DNA from: UBA11524 sp964542315
GTDB lineage: Bacteria > Bacillota > Clostridia > Christensenellales > Aristaeellaceae
Assembly (NCBI GenBank): GCA_964542315.1
Contig: CAZIUA010000001.1
Coordinates: 13,190 to 77,189, forward strand
Length of the DNA stretch: 64,000 nt
Reading direction: 5' to 3'
The notes beneath the pieces are model-generated. The model was not told where the DNA came from. It was given only the letters and a program-made list of their open reading frames with translations, and ran no database searches. A program made the translations under genes and the position numbers. This document shows positions 23,894 to 31,958 of the stretch, piece by piece; position 1 is the stretch's first letter, and every line of letters begins with the position of its first letter.

Positions 23894-25159
23894 TCACACG
23901 CGCTTCAGCTGGACTTCCTTTTCATAGTCCAGCACCTTCTGGAACCACTCGCCATCGGCGGGCTTGCCGCAGCGGCGGCAGTATTCGTTCCAGATCTCGC
24001 CGAAGGGCAGGGTCTTCATCTCCTCCTGGGCGACCATCAGCGCCGTCCAGTCATCCTTGTCCTGCATGGCCTTGTGCTCGTCGGTGGGGGTGAGCAGCGC
24101 CATCAGCAGGGCCTTCTGCACATTGCGGAAGCCCACGACCCATGCGCTGACACGGTTGATGCTCGCATCGAAGTAGTCCAGCGCCATGTGGACCTTGCCG
24201 TCCAGGCCGCCGCAGCGAACGATCTCCTTGCAGATCTCCTTCGTCTCGTCGTCCAGCAGCACCACATGGTCGGAGTCCCAGCGGATGGGGCGGGTGATGT
24301 GCAGCGCCAGCTCGGGGAAGAAGGCCAGCAGCGCGGGGATCTTGTCCGACACGACCTCGGTGGGGTGATAGTGGCCGTTATCCATCAGCGGGATGCACTT
24401 GCCGGGGTTCATGGCGGCATAGGTCAGGGCGTATTCAGCGCTGCCGACGGTGTAGGCTTCCACGCCGATACCGAAGACCTTCGACTCCACGCAGGGCTTG
24501 ACCTTGTCGAAATCAAAGGGCTCGGAGAGGATCTCATCCATGCTCTCCTTATAGCGCACGCGCGGACCAAGGCGGTCAGCAGGGATGTCCTTGAAGCCAT
24601 CGCCCGTCCACATGTTCATGACGCAGGGCTGGCCCAGCTCCTCGGCAAGATACTGGCTGATGCGGATGGAGGCCTTGCCGTGTTCGATCCAGAACTTGCG
24701 GGTCTCCTCGTTGGGGGAGGACAGGGTCAGCGGATCGCACTTGGGGTGGGAGAAGAAGGTGGGGTTGAAGTCGCAACCCAGGCCGCGCTCCTTGCAGAAA
24801 TCGACCCACTTCTTGAAGTGCTTCGGCTCCAGCTTGTCGCGATCCACCCAGCCGCCGTTTTCCTCGTCGAAGATGGCGTAGCAGGCGTGCAGGTTCATCT
24901 TGGGCGTGCCGGGGCAGAGGGACATGACCATGTCCAGGTCGGCCATGAGCTCCTCAGGGGTGCGGGCGCGGCCGGGGTAGTTGCCGGTGGTCTGGATGCC
25001 GCCGGTCAGGGGGGCATTGGGGTCGCCGTCGAAGCCGCGCACGTCATCGCCCTGCCAGCAGTGCAGGGATACGGGGGCCTTCGCGAGCTTGTCCATTGCG
25101 GCCTCAACGTCGATGCCGAGGGCTTCGTACTTGGCCTTGGCCTGTTCGTAAAGCGTCAT
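23894..25159 (-). CDS. rhaA: L-rhamnose isomerase
   Basis: Interconverts L-rhamnose and L-rhamnulose in the cytoplasm using Mn2+. 421 residues, standard. Recognised from VSLHCWQGDDVRGFDGD near the N-terminus, GCDFNPTFFSHPKCDPLTLS, MNMWTGDGFKDIPADR and metal-binding DNGHYHPTE, DSDHVVLL and ALDYFDASINR segments. ATG 25159 lies after AAAGGATG; the frame is open upstream to 25300 but that part overlaps the rhaB end and lacks family similarity. Third gene of the rhamnose operon. Confidence 0.97.
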   Translation of the reverse strand: MTLYEQAKAKYEALGIDVEAAMDKLAKAPVSLHCWQGDDVRGFDGDPNAPLTGGIQTTGNYPGRARTPEELMADLDMVMSLCPGTPKMNLHACYAIFDEENGGWVDRDKLEPKHFKKWVDFCKERGLGCDFNPTFFSHPKCDPLTLSSPNEETRKFWIEHGKASIRISQYLAEELGQPCVMNMWTGDGFKDIPADRLGPRVRYKESMDEILSEPFDFDKVKPCVESKVFGIGVEAYTVGSAEYALTYAAMNPGKCIPLMDNGHYHPTEVVSDKIPALLAFFPELALHITRPIRWDSDHVVLLDDETKEICKEIVRCGGLDGKVHMALDYFDASINRVSAWVVGFRNVQKALLMALLTPTDEHKAMQDKDDWTALMVAQEEMKTLPFGEIWNEYCRRCGKPADGEWFQKVLDYEKEVQLKRV

Positions 25160-25217
25160 ATGGATCATCCTTTCATAAAAAAAGTGGGAATTATGCATGA
25201 TGAATGGGGGAAAGCCG

Positions 25218-26624
25218 TTACGCTTTCGGCTGATATGTCTTGATGTCGAAGCTCCCCGGCAGGGCGGCGCGGAAGGACGCCAGGTCACCAAAGGCGCCAT
25301 CCGTGATCATCTGCGCGGCGAGGTTGCCCAGTGCGGTGCCTTCGGTGGGGCCGGCGTATACGGGCAGGCCGGTCACATCGGCGGTCATCTGGTTGAGCAC
25401 CACATTGGCGCTGCCGCCGCCGACAATGTTCACGCTGGTGAAGGTCTTGCCGGTGATGGCGCTCATTTCCTGGATGGACTTTCCGTAGCACACCGCCAGA
25501 CCCATCGTGACCGCGCGGAGCAGATCGCTCAGGCTTTCCGGTTCGGGCGCGCCTGCATCCCTGAGGGCGTGCCTGACCTCGTCGAGCATGCTTTCCGGCG
25601 CGAGGAAGCGGTTGTCCGCCGCATCCACATAGGCCGGATAGGTCGATTCAGCCGCCATCTGCGCCATTTCGGCGAAGGAGTGCGCCTTGTCGATCTCCTT
25701 GTGGATGCACTGGAGCATCCACATGCCCATGATGTTCTTGAGGAAGCGCGTCGTGCCGTTGTAGCCGCCCTCGTTGGTGAAGCCTGCGTGCAGCGCGGCT
25801 TCGCTGGTGACGGGGGCCGTCAGCTCCGTGCCGAGCAGGCTCCAGGTGCCGGAGGAGAGGAAGGCGGCGCCGTCATCTTTCGCAGGCACGGCCATGTAGG
25901 CACTGCCGGTGTCGTGGGTGGCGGGGAGGATCACCGTGGCGGAATAGCCCACCTCGGCAGCGATCTCGTCCGTCAGGGCGCCCAGAACGGTGCCTGGCTT
26001 GACCAGGGGCGTGCGGAACCACTTCTCCGGAAGGCCAGCTGCCGCGCGGATGCTCTCCGACCATGCGCCGGTCTCCGCGTTGCACAGCGCGCCGGTGGTG
26101 CAGTTTGTCCACTCGTGCGCCTTCTTCCCCGTGAGGAGGAAGGACAGGTATTCGGGCATCATGAGGAAGTCCTCGACCTGATCGGCGTATTCCGGGTGCT
26201 CCTTGAGCACGGCCATCATCTGGTAGACGGTGTTGAAGGGCTGCTTGGCGATGCCACACAGGCCGAAATGCGTGGGGAAGGGGAGCACCTGCTCCAGGGC
26301 GGCATCCATGCCGTCGGTGCGGGTATCACGGTAGTGGACGGCATCGCCCACGCGGTGATCCGCCGCGTCCAGCAGGACGAAATCGACGCCCCAGGTGTCG
26401 ATGCCGATATACGCTGGGGTGAAGCCCTGTTCCTTCGCGGCCTTCAGACCGGCGACGACGTGGTGCTCCAGGCCCTCGATGTCCCAGCAGAGGTGGCCGT
26501 TGACCATGCTTCCGCCATTGGGGAAGCGGTACACCTCACGGGTCTCGATCCGGCCGCCCTCCAGCCAGGCGACGATGTGCCGGCCGCTGGACGCGCCGAT
26601 GTCGATTGCAAGATATGTCTTCAT
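25218..26624 (-). CDS. rhaB: Rhamnulokinase
   Basis: Phosphorylates L-rhamnulose with ATP to rhamnulose 1-phosphate. 468 residues, FGGY carbohydrate-kinase fold. Seen: LAIDIGASSGRHIVA at the N-terminus (phosphate 1 motif), IGIDTWGVDFVLLD, HYRDTRTDGM, SSGTWSLLGTEL and the C-terminal NIVGGGSANVVLNQMTAD adenosine motif, the set typical of RhaB. Start ATG 26624, 7 bases after rhaM. Second gene of the operon. Confidence 0.97.
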   Translation of the reverse strand: MKTYLAIDIGASSGRHIVAWLEGGRIETREVYRFPNGGSMVNGHLCWDIEGLEHHVVAGLKAAKEQGFTPAYIGIDTWGVDFVLLDAADHRVGDAVHYRDTRTDGMDAALEQVLPFPTHFGLCGIAKQPFNTVYQMMAVLKEHPEYADQVEDFLMMPEYLSFLLTGKKAHEWTNCTTGALCNAETGAWSESIRAAAGLPEKWFRTPLVKPGTVLGALTDEIAAEVGYSATVILPATHDTGSAYMAVPAKDDGAAFLSSGTWSLLGTELTAPVTSEAALHAGFTNEGGYNGTTRFLKNIMGMWMLQCIHKEIDKAHSFAEMAQMAAESTYPAYVDAADNRFLAPESMLDEVRHALRDAGAPEPESLSDLLRAVTMGLAVCYGKSIQEMSAITGKTFTSVNIVGGGSANVVLNQMTADVTGLPVYAGPTEGTALGNLAAQMITDGAFGDLASFRAALPGSFDIKTYQPKA

Positions 26625-26631
26625 GTTGCGA

Positions 26632-26949
26632 TCACTCCATCAGGAACATGCACTGCATCTTCGGCTGTGCGCCGGTGACGGGATCCATCTCCAGCTCCAG
26701 CACATCATCCATGTACACGTTCCACTTATCCACAATGGGGCTGCCGGCCTGGGTCTTCTCGGCGAATTCGATGCCCTGCTCGCACTCGTAATAGCCGAAG
26801 AGCACATCGCCGTCGGACCAGATGGTATAGTTGCGGATGCCGGCCGCCTTGAGCAGCTCGACCATCTCCGGCCAGATCTCATCGTGCCGGCGCTTGTATT
26901 CAGCCTGCATGCCGGGCTTGATGCGCCCCTTCCATGCAAATCTCTCCAT
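26632..26949 (-). CDS. rhaM: L-rhamnose mutarotase
   Basis: Interconverts alpha and beta anomers of L-rhamnose so that the isomerase is fed with the right form. 105 residues, normal. Seen: WKGRIKPGMQAEYKRRHDEI, with the catalytic His in KRRHDEIWPEM, and the IRNYTIW strand; the enzyme is a small ferredoxin-like dimer. ATG 26949 follows AAGGAGGAC. First gene of the operon, directly behind a consensus promoter. No rhamnose-specific regulator or transporter is encoded nearby. Confidence 0.94.
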   Translation of the reverse strand: MERFAWKGRIKPGMQAEYKRRHDEIWPEMVELLKAAGIRNYTIWSDGDVLFGYYECEQGIEFAEKTQAGSPIVDKWNVYMDDVLELEMDPVTGAQPKMQCMFLME

Positions 26950-27016
26950 TTTCGTGTCCTCCTTCGCAGAATCAAAATGGTGGGTATGCGAGAATGACTG
27001 GACTTCCTTACCATAT

Positions 27017-27045
27017 ATTATAGGTGTTGCCAGATGGCTTGTCAA
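27017..27045 (-). promoter_or_regulatory. Promoter of rhaM-rhaB-rhaA-rhaD
   Basis: On minus: TTGACA, 17-base spacer, TATAAT, both hexamers perfect. Such a strong core promoter suggests control by a repressor rather than an activator. Confidence 0.85.
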
Positions 27046-27099
27046 TGACGGGAGACGAATGTTGAACATGACTGAGGTGAAAATGGACAGAATCGGGGA

Positions 27100-27129
27100 T
27101 TGCGAAGGAACGTCGGACTATGCTATAAT
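27100..27129 (+). promoter_or_regulatory. Promoter of the GH112 gene
   Basis: TTGCGA (27100-27105), 18-base spacer, TATAAT (27124-27129), about 75 bases before the start codon. Confidence 0.6.
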
Positions 27130-27204
27130 AAAATGAGAGCGGATGGCATGTGCGATGTGGCGAAATGCCGTCCGATGGCTGCAAAAGCATGGAGGAACGT
27201 TCGT

Positions 27205-29352
27205 ATGGATCAAAAGTACCGTCAGGGAGGATTCACCCTTCCCGGTGAGGCTGGATATGAAAAACTAACGCTGGGACTGGCGAAAAAGTGGGGTGCGGAC
27301 GTCATCCGCGACAGCGATGGCACCAAGCTCTCCCCTGAGATCGTGGAGGCCGGGTACAGCATTTATTCGACCATCTGCATCATCCGCCAGCATAATGCCT
27401 TCGCGCAGGCGCATCCGGACAGCCAGCAGCAGACCTTCCTCTGCTCTGATCCGGTGGTGGCGGAAGGCGAAACGCTGGTCATCCGCCCGATGGATGGCTT
27501 CTTTGCTGAGCAGTTCGAGCTCAACGATACGCCCGACGCGCTGGCCTACTGGCAAGTGTATGACCGCACGGCCAATACCCTCGTTCCGGCGGACAAGTGG
27601 CAGTACGCCGGCGGTGCGGTGACCGTCACCGGCTGCACCCCCTGGCATGAGTACACCGTGTCCTTCCTGTGCTGGCGCATCTGGGAAGAGATCAATATGT
27701 ACAACCACACCACCAACCACTGGACCAGCGAGCATCTGCGCCAGCTGGATCCCCGCCATCCTGCGGCATGGGAATATCTGCAGAACTGGCTGGAGGAATG
27801 GTGCGTGAACAATCCGGCGACCAATGTGGTGCGCCTGACGAGCCTGTTCTACAACTTTGTGTGGATCTTCGGCGATGATACGCGCCTGCGCAGCCGCTAC
27901 TGCGACTGGGCGAGCTATGACTATACCGTGTCGGTCGCCGCGCTGAAGGCCTTCGAGGCGGAATACGGCTATTCCCTCACGGCGGAAGACTTCATCAACC
28001 AGGGCAAGCTGCAAGTGACGCACATGCCCCCCACCCAGGCCAAGAAGGACTACATGGCCTTCATCATGAAATTCGTTGCCGAAAAGGCGAAGACCCTGGT
28101 GGACATCATCCACAAGCACGGCAAGCAGGCCTATGTCTTCTATGACGATAGCTGGGTCGGCATGGAGCCCTATGGCCCCTACTTCAGCCAGGTCGGCTTT
28201 GACGGGCTGATCAAGTGCGTGTTCTCCGGCTTTGAGTGCCGCCTGTGCGCCAATGCGCAGGTGCCTACGCATGAGCTGCGCTTCCACCCGTATCTGTTCC
28301 CCGTGGGGCTGGGCGGCCTGCCGACCTTCTCCGAGGGCGGTGATCCCTCCCGCGATGCCCTCCAGTATTGGCAGCATGTCCGCCGCGCGCTGCTGCGCCA
28401 GAGCGTGGACCGGATCGGCCTGGGCGGATACCTCTCCCTGACGGTGCCCTTCCCGGATTTCCACGACACGATGGAGAATATGGCCATCGAATTCCGCCGC
28501 ATCAAGGAGCTGCATCAGCACGGTGCGCCCCTGACCGCGCCGGTCCGTGTGGCGGTGCTGCACACCTGGGGCAAGCTGCGCTCCTGGACGCTGTCCGGCC
28601 ACTTCCATGAAACGGATATGCACGACCTCATCCACATCAACGAGGCACTGTCCGGCCTGCCGGTGGACGTGAAGTTCGTGAGCTTTGAGGATGTGGAAAA
28701 CGGCGCGCTGGCCGATGCGGATGTGGTCATCAACGCTGGCCGCGCGGGCGATGCCTGGTCAGGCGGCGATGCGTGGAAGTCCGAGCGCCTTGTGGCCGAG
28801 CTGACCCGCTTTGTGCATGAGGGCGGCGCGTTTATCGGTGTGGGCGAGCCCAGCGCCGTGCCGGGCTATCACACCTACTTCCGCATGGCGAATGTGCTGG
28901 GCATCGACGAGGATACCGGCGTGAGGGTCTGCCATGGCAAGTGGAGCTTCGATGTGGCGGAAGCGCCCTTCGCCCTGGATGAGAGCGTCATGGCGGCGAA
29001 CAAGCACCTCTACCTCACCGATGGTAAGGCGACCGTCCTTGCGGCGGCGCAGGGCGTCCCGCAGATGACGATGCACCCCTTCGGAAAGGGCTGGGGCGTG
29101 TATATGAGCGGCTTCCGCGTCAATGCGGACAGCACGCGCATGCTGCTGGAGCTGCTGCTGCACGTCAATGGCGTCCAGCACAAGGATGTGTATCTGACCG
29201 ACAATGCGCAGGTGGAGACCGCTTATTTCCCGGCGGATGACACGCTGGTGGTGTTCAACAACGCCGAGCACGCGGTGGACTGCACTGTCCACACCCCGGC
29301 GGGCGATGTGGCCTACAGCCTGGCCCCGATGGAAACGAAGATCGTGCGGTGA
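27205..29352 (+). CDS. GH112 beta-galactoside phosphorylase, probably galactosyl-L-rhamnose phosphorylase
   Basis: Cleaves a beta-galactosyl disaccharide with phosphate to give alpha-galactose 1-phosphate. 715 residues, normal for GH112. Seen: family start GGFTLPGEAGYEKLTL, GADVIRDSDGTKLS, STICIIRQHN, and the catalytic Asp segment VFYDDSWVGMEPYGPYF (about 311-327), aligned with Asp313 of bifidobacterial lacto-N-biose phosphorylase. GH112 includes lacto-N-biose/galacto-N-biose phosphorylases and D-galactosyl-beta-1,4-L-rhamnose phosphorylase (known from Clostridium phytofermentans). Divergence from the rhamnose operon favours the latter: phosphorolysis would free rhamnose for RhaM/RhaA. ATG 27205 follows GGAGG. 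It has no signal peptide, so it is cytoplasmic. Confidence 0.88.
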   Translation: MDQKYRQGGFTLPGEAGYEKLTLGLAKKWGADVIRDSDGTKLSPEIVEAGYSIYSTICIIRQHNAFAQAHPDSQQQTFLCSDPVVAEGETLVIRPMDGFFAEQFELNDTPDALAYWQVYDRTANTLVPADKWQYAGGAVTVTGCTPWHEYTVSFLCWRIWEEINMYNHTTNHWTSEHLRQLDPRHPAAWEYLQNWLEEWCVNNPATNVVRLTSLFYNFVWIFGDDTRLRSRYCDWASYDYTVSVAALKAFEAEYGYSLTAEDFINQGKLQVTHMPPTQAKKDYMAFIMKFVAEKAKTLVDIIHKHGKQAYVFYDDSWVGMEPYGPYFSQVGFDGLIKCVFSGFECRLCANAQVPTHELRFHPYLFPVGLGGLPTFSEGGDPSRDALQYWQHVRRALLRQSVDRIGLGGYLSLTVPFPDFHDTMENMAIEFRRIKELHQHGAPLTAPVRVAVLHTWGKLRSWTLSGHFHETDMHDLIHINEALSGLPVDVKFVSFEDVENGALADADVVINAGRAGDAWSGGDAWKSERLVAELTRFVHEGGAFIGVGEPSAVPGYHTYFRMANVLGIDEDTGVRVCHGKWSFDVAEAPFALDESVMAANKHLYLTDGKATVLAAAQGVPQMTMHPFGKGWGVYMSGFRVNADSTRMLLELLLHVNGVQHKDVYLTDNAQVETAYFPADDTLVVFNNAEHAVDCTVHTPAGDVAYSLAPMETKIVR

Positions 29353-29378
29353 AAAACCGCTGCGAATGGTATATGAAA

Positions 29379-29409
29379 AGGCCGCTGTTCCACGTCGGAG
29401 CAGTGGCCT
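29379..29409 (+). terminator. Terminator of the GH112 gene
   Basis: AGGCCGCTG/CAGTGGCCT hairpin 27 bases after the stop; the T-rich H1 arm of the repeat element follows and could supply the U-tract. Confidence 0.55.
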
Positions 29410-29415
29410 GAGGGC

Positions 29416-29621
29416 GTCAAAAAAGTGGCGAAAGCCACTTTTTTGAGTTTGCACTCCGTCACTGTCAGGGCGGCAAGCAGTCCTAACGGCCGTTCCTTCG
29501 TGTAAGGAAGCGACTTTTGCAAGCAAAATCGCCCGAAAATCGCCGCGCATGTCGTCGATTTTCGATTTGCAGTCTGCCGACGGTGAGCAACTGACGCAGA
29601 ATGGCTTGTTTTTCGACAGTC
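29416..29621 (+). repeat. Multi-hairpin intergenic element, copy B
   Basis: About 206 bases. Hairpins in order: H1 GTGGC-GAAA-GCCAC with AAAAAA/TTTTTT arms (29417-29445), H2 GTCAGGGC/GTCCTAAC (29464-29487), H3 TTCCTT/AAGGAA (29493-29509), H4 GCGACTTTTGC/GCAAAATCGC (29510-29532), H5 CGAAAATCG/CGATTTTCG (29534-29564), then a conserved unpaired tail ending TTTTTCGACAGTC. Stems are kept while loops and some pairs vary relative to copy A. Confidence 0.8.
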
Positions 29622-29622
29622 A

Positions 29623-29655
29623 GAGGCCGCTGCTCCACATCGAAGCAGCGGCCTC
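29623..29655 (-). terminator. Hairpin behind htpG
   Basis: GAGGCCGCTGCT/AGCAGCGGCCTC, a perfect 12-bp stem 12 bases past the htpG stop; no T-run follows at once on minus, so termination strength is uncertain. Confidence 0.5.
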
Positions 29656-29666
29656 GTCTTGTTCAA

Positions 29667-31565
29667 TTACTTCGCGGCGGCCATGGCGACGAGCTTCTGG
29701 CTGCGCTTGAGGAATTCGGTGATCTCCTCGGCTTCCAGGGGCTTGGCGGACATGCGTGCCAGGTCATAGAGCTGCTGGCAGAGCATCGCGGTCATCTCGT
29801 CCTCGGAATCGCGCTCGGCCAGTGCCTGCACGGTGGCATTGCGGCGGTTCAGCACCAGGGTGTAGCGATCCGGCATGGCGAAGGACTGGCCGTACATGCG
29901 GTACATCTCCTTCATGCGGCGCATCTGCTCATCCTCGGTGACGATGGCCGGCAGATCGGCATCCGCCAGGGCGGACAGCTCCACAGGCAGCTCATCCTGG
30001 CCGATGGCCTTGCGGAACATCTCCGCCAGCTTGGCCTGATCCAGCGTCGCGCCCTCGTCGGATTCCTCCGTCAGGCCGGAAACATCTGCGTCCACACGGG
30101 CGAAATGCACCGCTTCGTCACCGCCGGAATACTCCAGGAAGGACTGGAAGTTGCCGTCGATGACATGCTCCATCACGGCCACATCGATGCCGCGGTTGGT
30201 GTACATGGCCACGCTGGCTGCCTGACGCTTGGGATCGTTGGTGTAGAAGATCTTCTTCTCGGCCTTGTCGCCATTGGCGTCCTGATACTCCTGCAGGGTG
30301 ACATAGCGGTCATCGGTCAGCTTGAGCAGCAGCGCCTTCTTCACCTGATCGTAGAACTTGGTATCCTTCATGCAGCCGTACTTGACGAAGGGGTGGATGT
30401 CATCCCAGTACTTCTCGTAGGTCTCGCGCTCGGTGTTGAACAGGCCGACCAGACGATCCGCCACCTTCTTGGTGATGTGCGCGGAGATCTTCTTGACGGT
30501 GCCGTCATTCTGCAGGAAGGAACGGCTGACGTTCAGCGGCAGGTCGGGGCAGTCGATCACGCCCTTGAGCAGCATGAGGAATTCGGGGATGACTTCCTTG
30601 ACATTGTCCGCCACGAACACCTGGCCGGAGAAGAGCTTCACCTGACCCTCGTTCGCGCCGAATTCGTTCTTCAGCTTGGGGAAATAGAGGATGCCCTTGA
30701 GGTTGAAGGGGTAATCCACATTCAGATGCACCCAGAACAGCGGATCCTCATAGCCGAACATCTTGTGGTAGAAGTCGATGTACTCCTGCTCCTCACAGTC
30801 GGAAGGCTTCTTCAGCCATAGGGGCGCGGTCTCGTTGATCTGGCTGGGCTTGGGCTCCACCATGACCTTCTGCTTCTTGGGCGTGCCGTCCTCGTTGGTC
30901 TCGCCTTCCACATCTTCCTCGCGCTCATAGGGCTTGGCGTTAGCATCGAACACGGACACGGGGTAGGCCATATATCCGCAGTAGCGGCTGAGCACCTCGC
31001 GCACGCGGTACATCTCGAGGAATTCCTTGGCGTCCTCGCTGATGTGGAGGATGATGTCCGTGCCATGGGAGGCACGTTCGCCGCCTTCCATCTCGAAGGA
31101 CATGCCGTCTTCGGACGTCCAGTGGACGGCTTCCGCGCCCTCATCGGCAGAAAGTGTGACGATCTCGACCTTGTCGCTGACCATGAACACGCTGTAGAAG
31201 CCCAGGCCGAAGTGGCCGATGATGCTCTCGCCCTCGCTCTTCTTCTCGCCGTTCTCGAACTGCTTCATGAATTCCGTCGCGCCGGAGAACGCCACCTGGT
31301 TGATATAGCGGTGGACTTCATCGGCGGTCATGCCGATGCCGGTATCGGAAATGGTGATGGTCTTTTCTTCCTTGTTGACGGTCACCAGGACGCTCATCGC
31401 TTCCTCGCCGCCGAACTTCATGCGATACTTGCTGATGGCGTCGCACGCGTTGGACACCACCTCGCGCAGAAAGATATCCTGATCCGAATACAGCCAGCGC
31501 TTGATGACCGGCATAATGTTTTGTGCGTCAATGGACACGGAGCCCTTTTCCATTTGGATTGCCAT
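29667..31565 (-). CDS. htpG: Molecular chaperone HtpG (Hsp90)
   Basis: ATP-dependent cytosolic chaperone. 632 residues, normal. N-terminal GHKL ATPase domain with LREVVSNACDAISKYR (catalytic Glu, Asn), ITISDTGIGM (Asp for adenine), GHFGLGFYSVFMV lid motif; middle domain with ILYFPKL and NVSRSFLQND; C-terminal dimerisation domain. The CIRCE element upstream makes HrcA heat-shock control very likely. ATG 31565 chosen since AGGAGGT lies 8 bases before it; an ATG 6 bases earlier would be too close to the ribosome site. Confidence 0.97.
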   Translation of the reverse strand: MAIQMEKGSVSIDAQNIMPVIKRWLYSDQDIFLREVVSNACDAISKYRMKFGGEEAMSVLVTVNKEEKTITISDTGIGMTADEVHRYINQVAFSGATEFMKQFENGEKKSEGESIIGHFGLGFYSVFMVSDKVEIVTLSADEGAEAVHWTSEDGMSFEMEGGERASHGTDIILHISEDAKEFLEMYRVREVLSRYCGYMAYPVSVFDANAKPYEREEDVEGETNEDGTPKKQKVMVEPKPSQINETAPLWLKKPSDCEEQEYIDFYHKMFGYEDPLFWVHLNVDYPFNLKGILYFPKLKNEFGANEGQVKLFSGQVFVADNVKEVIPEFLMLLKGVIDCPDLPLNVSRSFLQNDGTVKKISAHITKKVADRLVGLFNTERETYEKYWDDIHPFVKYGCMKDTKFYDQVKKALLLKLTDDRYVTLQEYQDANGDKAEKKIFYTNDPKRQAASVAMYTNRGIDVAVMEHVIDGNFQSFLEYSGGDEAVHFARVDADVSGLTEESDEGATLDQAKLAEMFRKAIGQDELPVELSALADADLPAIVTEDEQMRRMKEMYRMYGQSFAMPDRYTLVLNRRNATVQALAERDSEDEMTAMLCQQLYDLARMSAKPLEAEEITEFLKRSQKLVAMAAAK

Positions 31566-31665
31566 AATCATAACCTCCTGACATACGATGGATCCCTTTG
31601 ATCCTGTGGTTCTTGCGACCACAATGAGTATTATACCACCCATTTTGCAGAAATGCAATAGAAAA

Positions 31666-31692
31666 TTAGCACTCAACGACGAAGAGTGCTAA
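31666..31692. promoter_or_regulatory. CIRCE element (HrcA operator)
   Basis: TTAGCACTC-N9-GAGTGCTAA, a perfect 9-9-9 inverted repeat, about 100 bases upstream of htpG. Placing htpG under HrcA is unusual: in B. subtilis htpG is not in the HrcA regulon. Confidence 0.95.
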
Positions 31693-31722
31693 CAAAATGT
31701 CGAAAAAATGACTTTTTGCATC

Positions 31723-31754
31723 AAAAAAACCGCTGCCCCGTCGGAACAGCGGTT
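31723..31754 (-). terminator. Terminator of the alpha-galactosidase/zinc-ribbon operon
   Basis: AACCGCTG/CAGCGGTT perfect stem followed on minus by seven T (31729-31723). Confidence 0.85.
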
Positions 31755-31760
31755 AATCAT

Positions 31761-31958
31761 TCACGGCGCGAAGAGTGTGCAGCCCATTTCGCGGAATTCC
31801 GCGACCTTTTGCCGGAGCAGCTCCACCGTGACGCCGAAATGCTGCGCCATGCAGGCGAAGCACAGGTATTCCGTCGTGCCGCGGTTGATGAGCTTGCGCG
31901 TCAGGCCGATCTCGTCCGGCGAGACGGGGCTCCCGCACTGGCGGCAGGCATCAGGCAT
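31761..31958 (-). CDS. Small zinc-ribbon protein, unknown function
   Basis: 65 residues: MPDACRQCGSPVSPDEIG, then a helix and YLCFACMAQHFGV. Two CxxC pairs (CRQC, CFAC) about 28 residues apart predict a bound zinc ion. The start overlaps the end of the alpha-galactosidase gene by 8 bases and a strong terminator follows, so it is expressed as the second gene of that operon. I do not recognise the family; small zinc ribbons like this bind nucleic acid or protein partners. The overlap and the clear Cys pattern argue that it is real. Confidence 0.75.
   Translation of the reverse strand: MPDACRQCGSPVSPDEIGLTRKLINRGTTEYLCFACMAQHFGVTVELLRQKVAEFREMGCTLFAP

Larger units (their letters stand above)
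26950..27204. other. Divergent promoter region, rhamnose operon and GH112 gene
   Basis: 255 bases between divergent genes, each with its own sigma-A-type promoter. A shared regulator could control both from here; I see no clear operator palindrome. Confidence 0.6.
29353..29666. other. Convergent intergenic region between GH112 and htpG genes
   Basis: 314 bases holding the GH112 terminator, copy B of the multi-hairpin element and the hairpin behind htpG. The two flanking hairpins are near-copies of each other (GGCCGCTGTTCCAC versus GGCCGCTGCTCCAC), so the element sits between direct repeats of about 30 bases. Confidence 0.75.

Noticed and set aside
27205..29352. Labelling the GH112 gene as lacto-N-biose phosphorylase
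   Set aside because: Sequence only shows the family; the shared promoter region with rhamnose genes and the lack of hexosamine genes argue against it.
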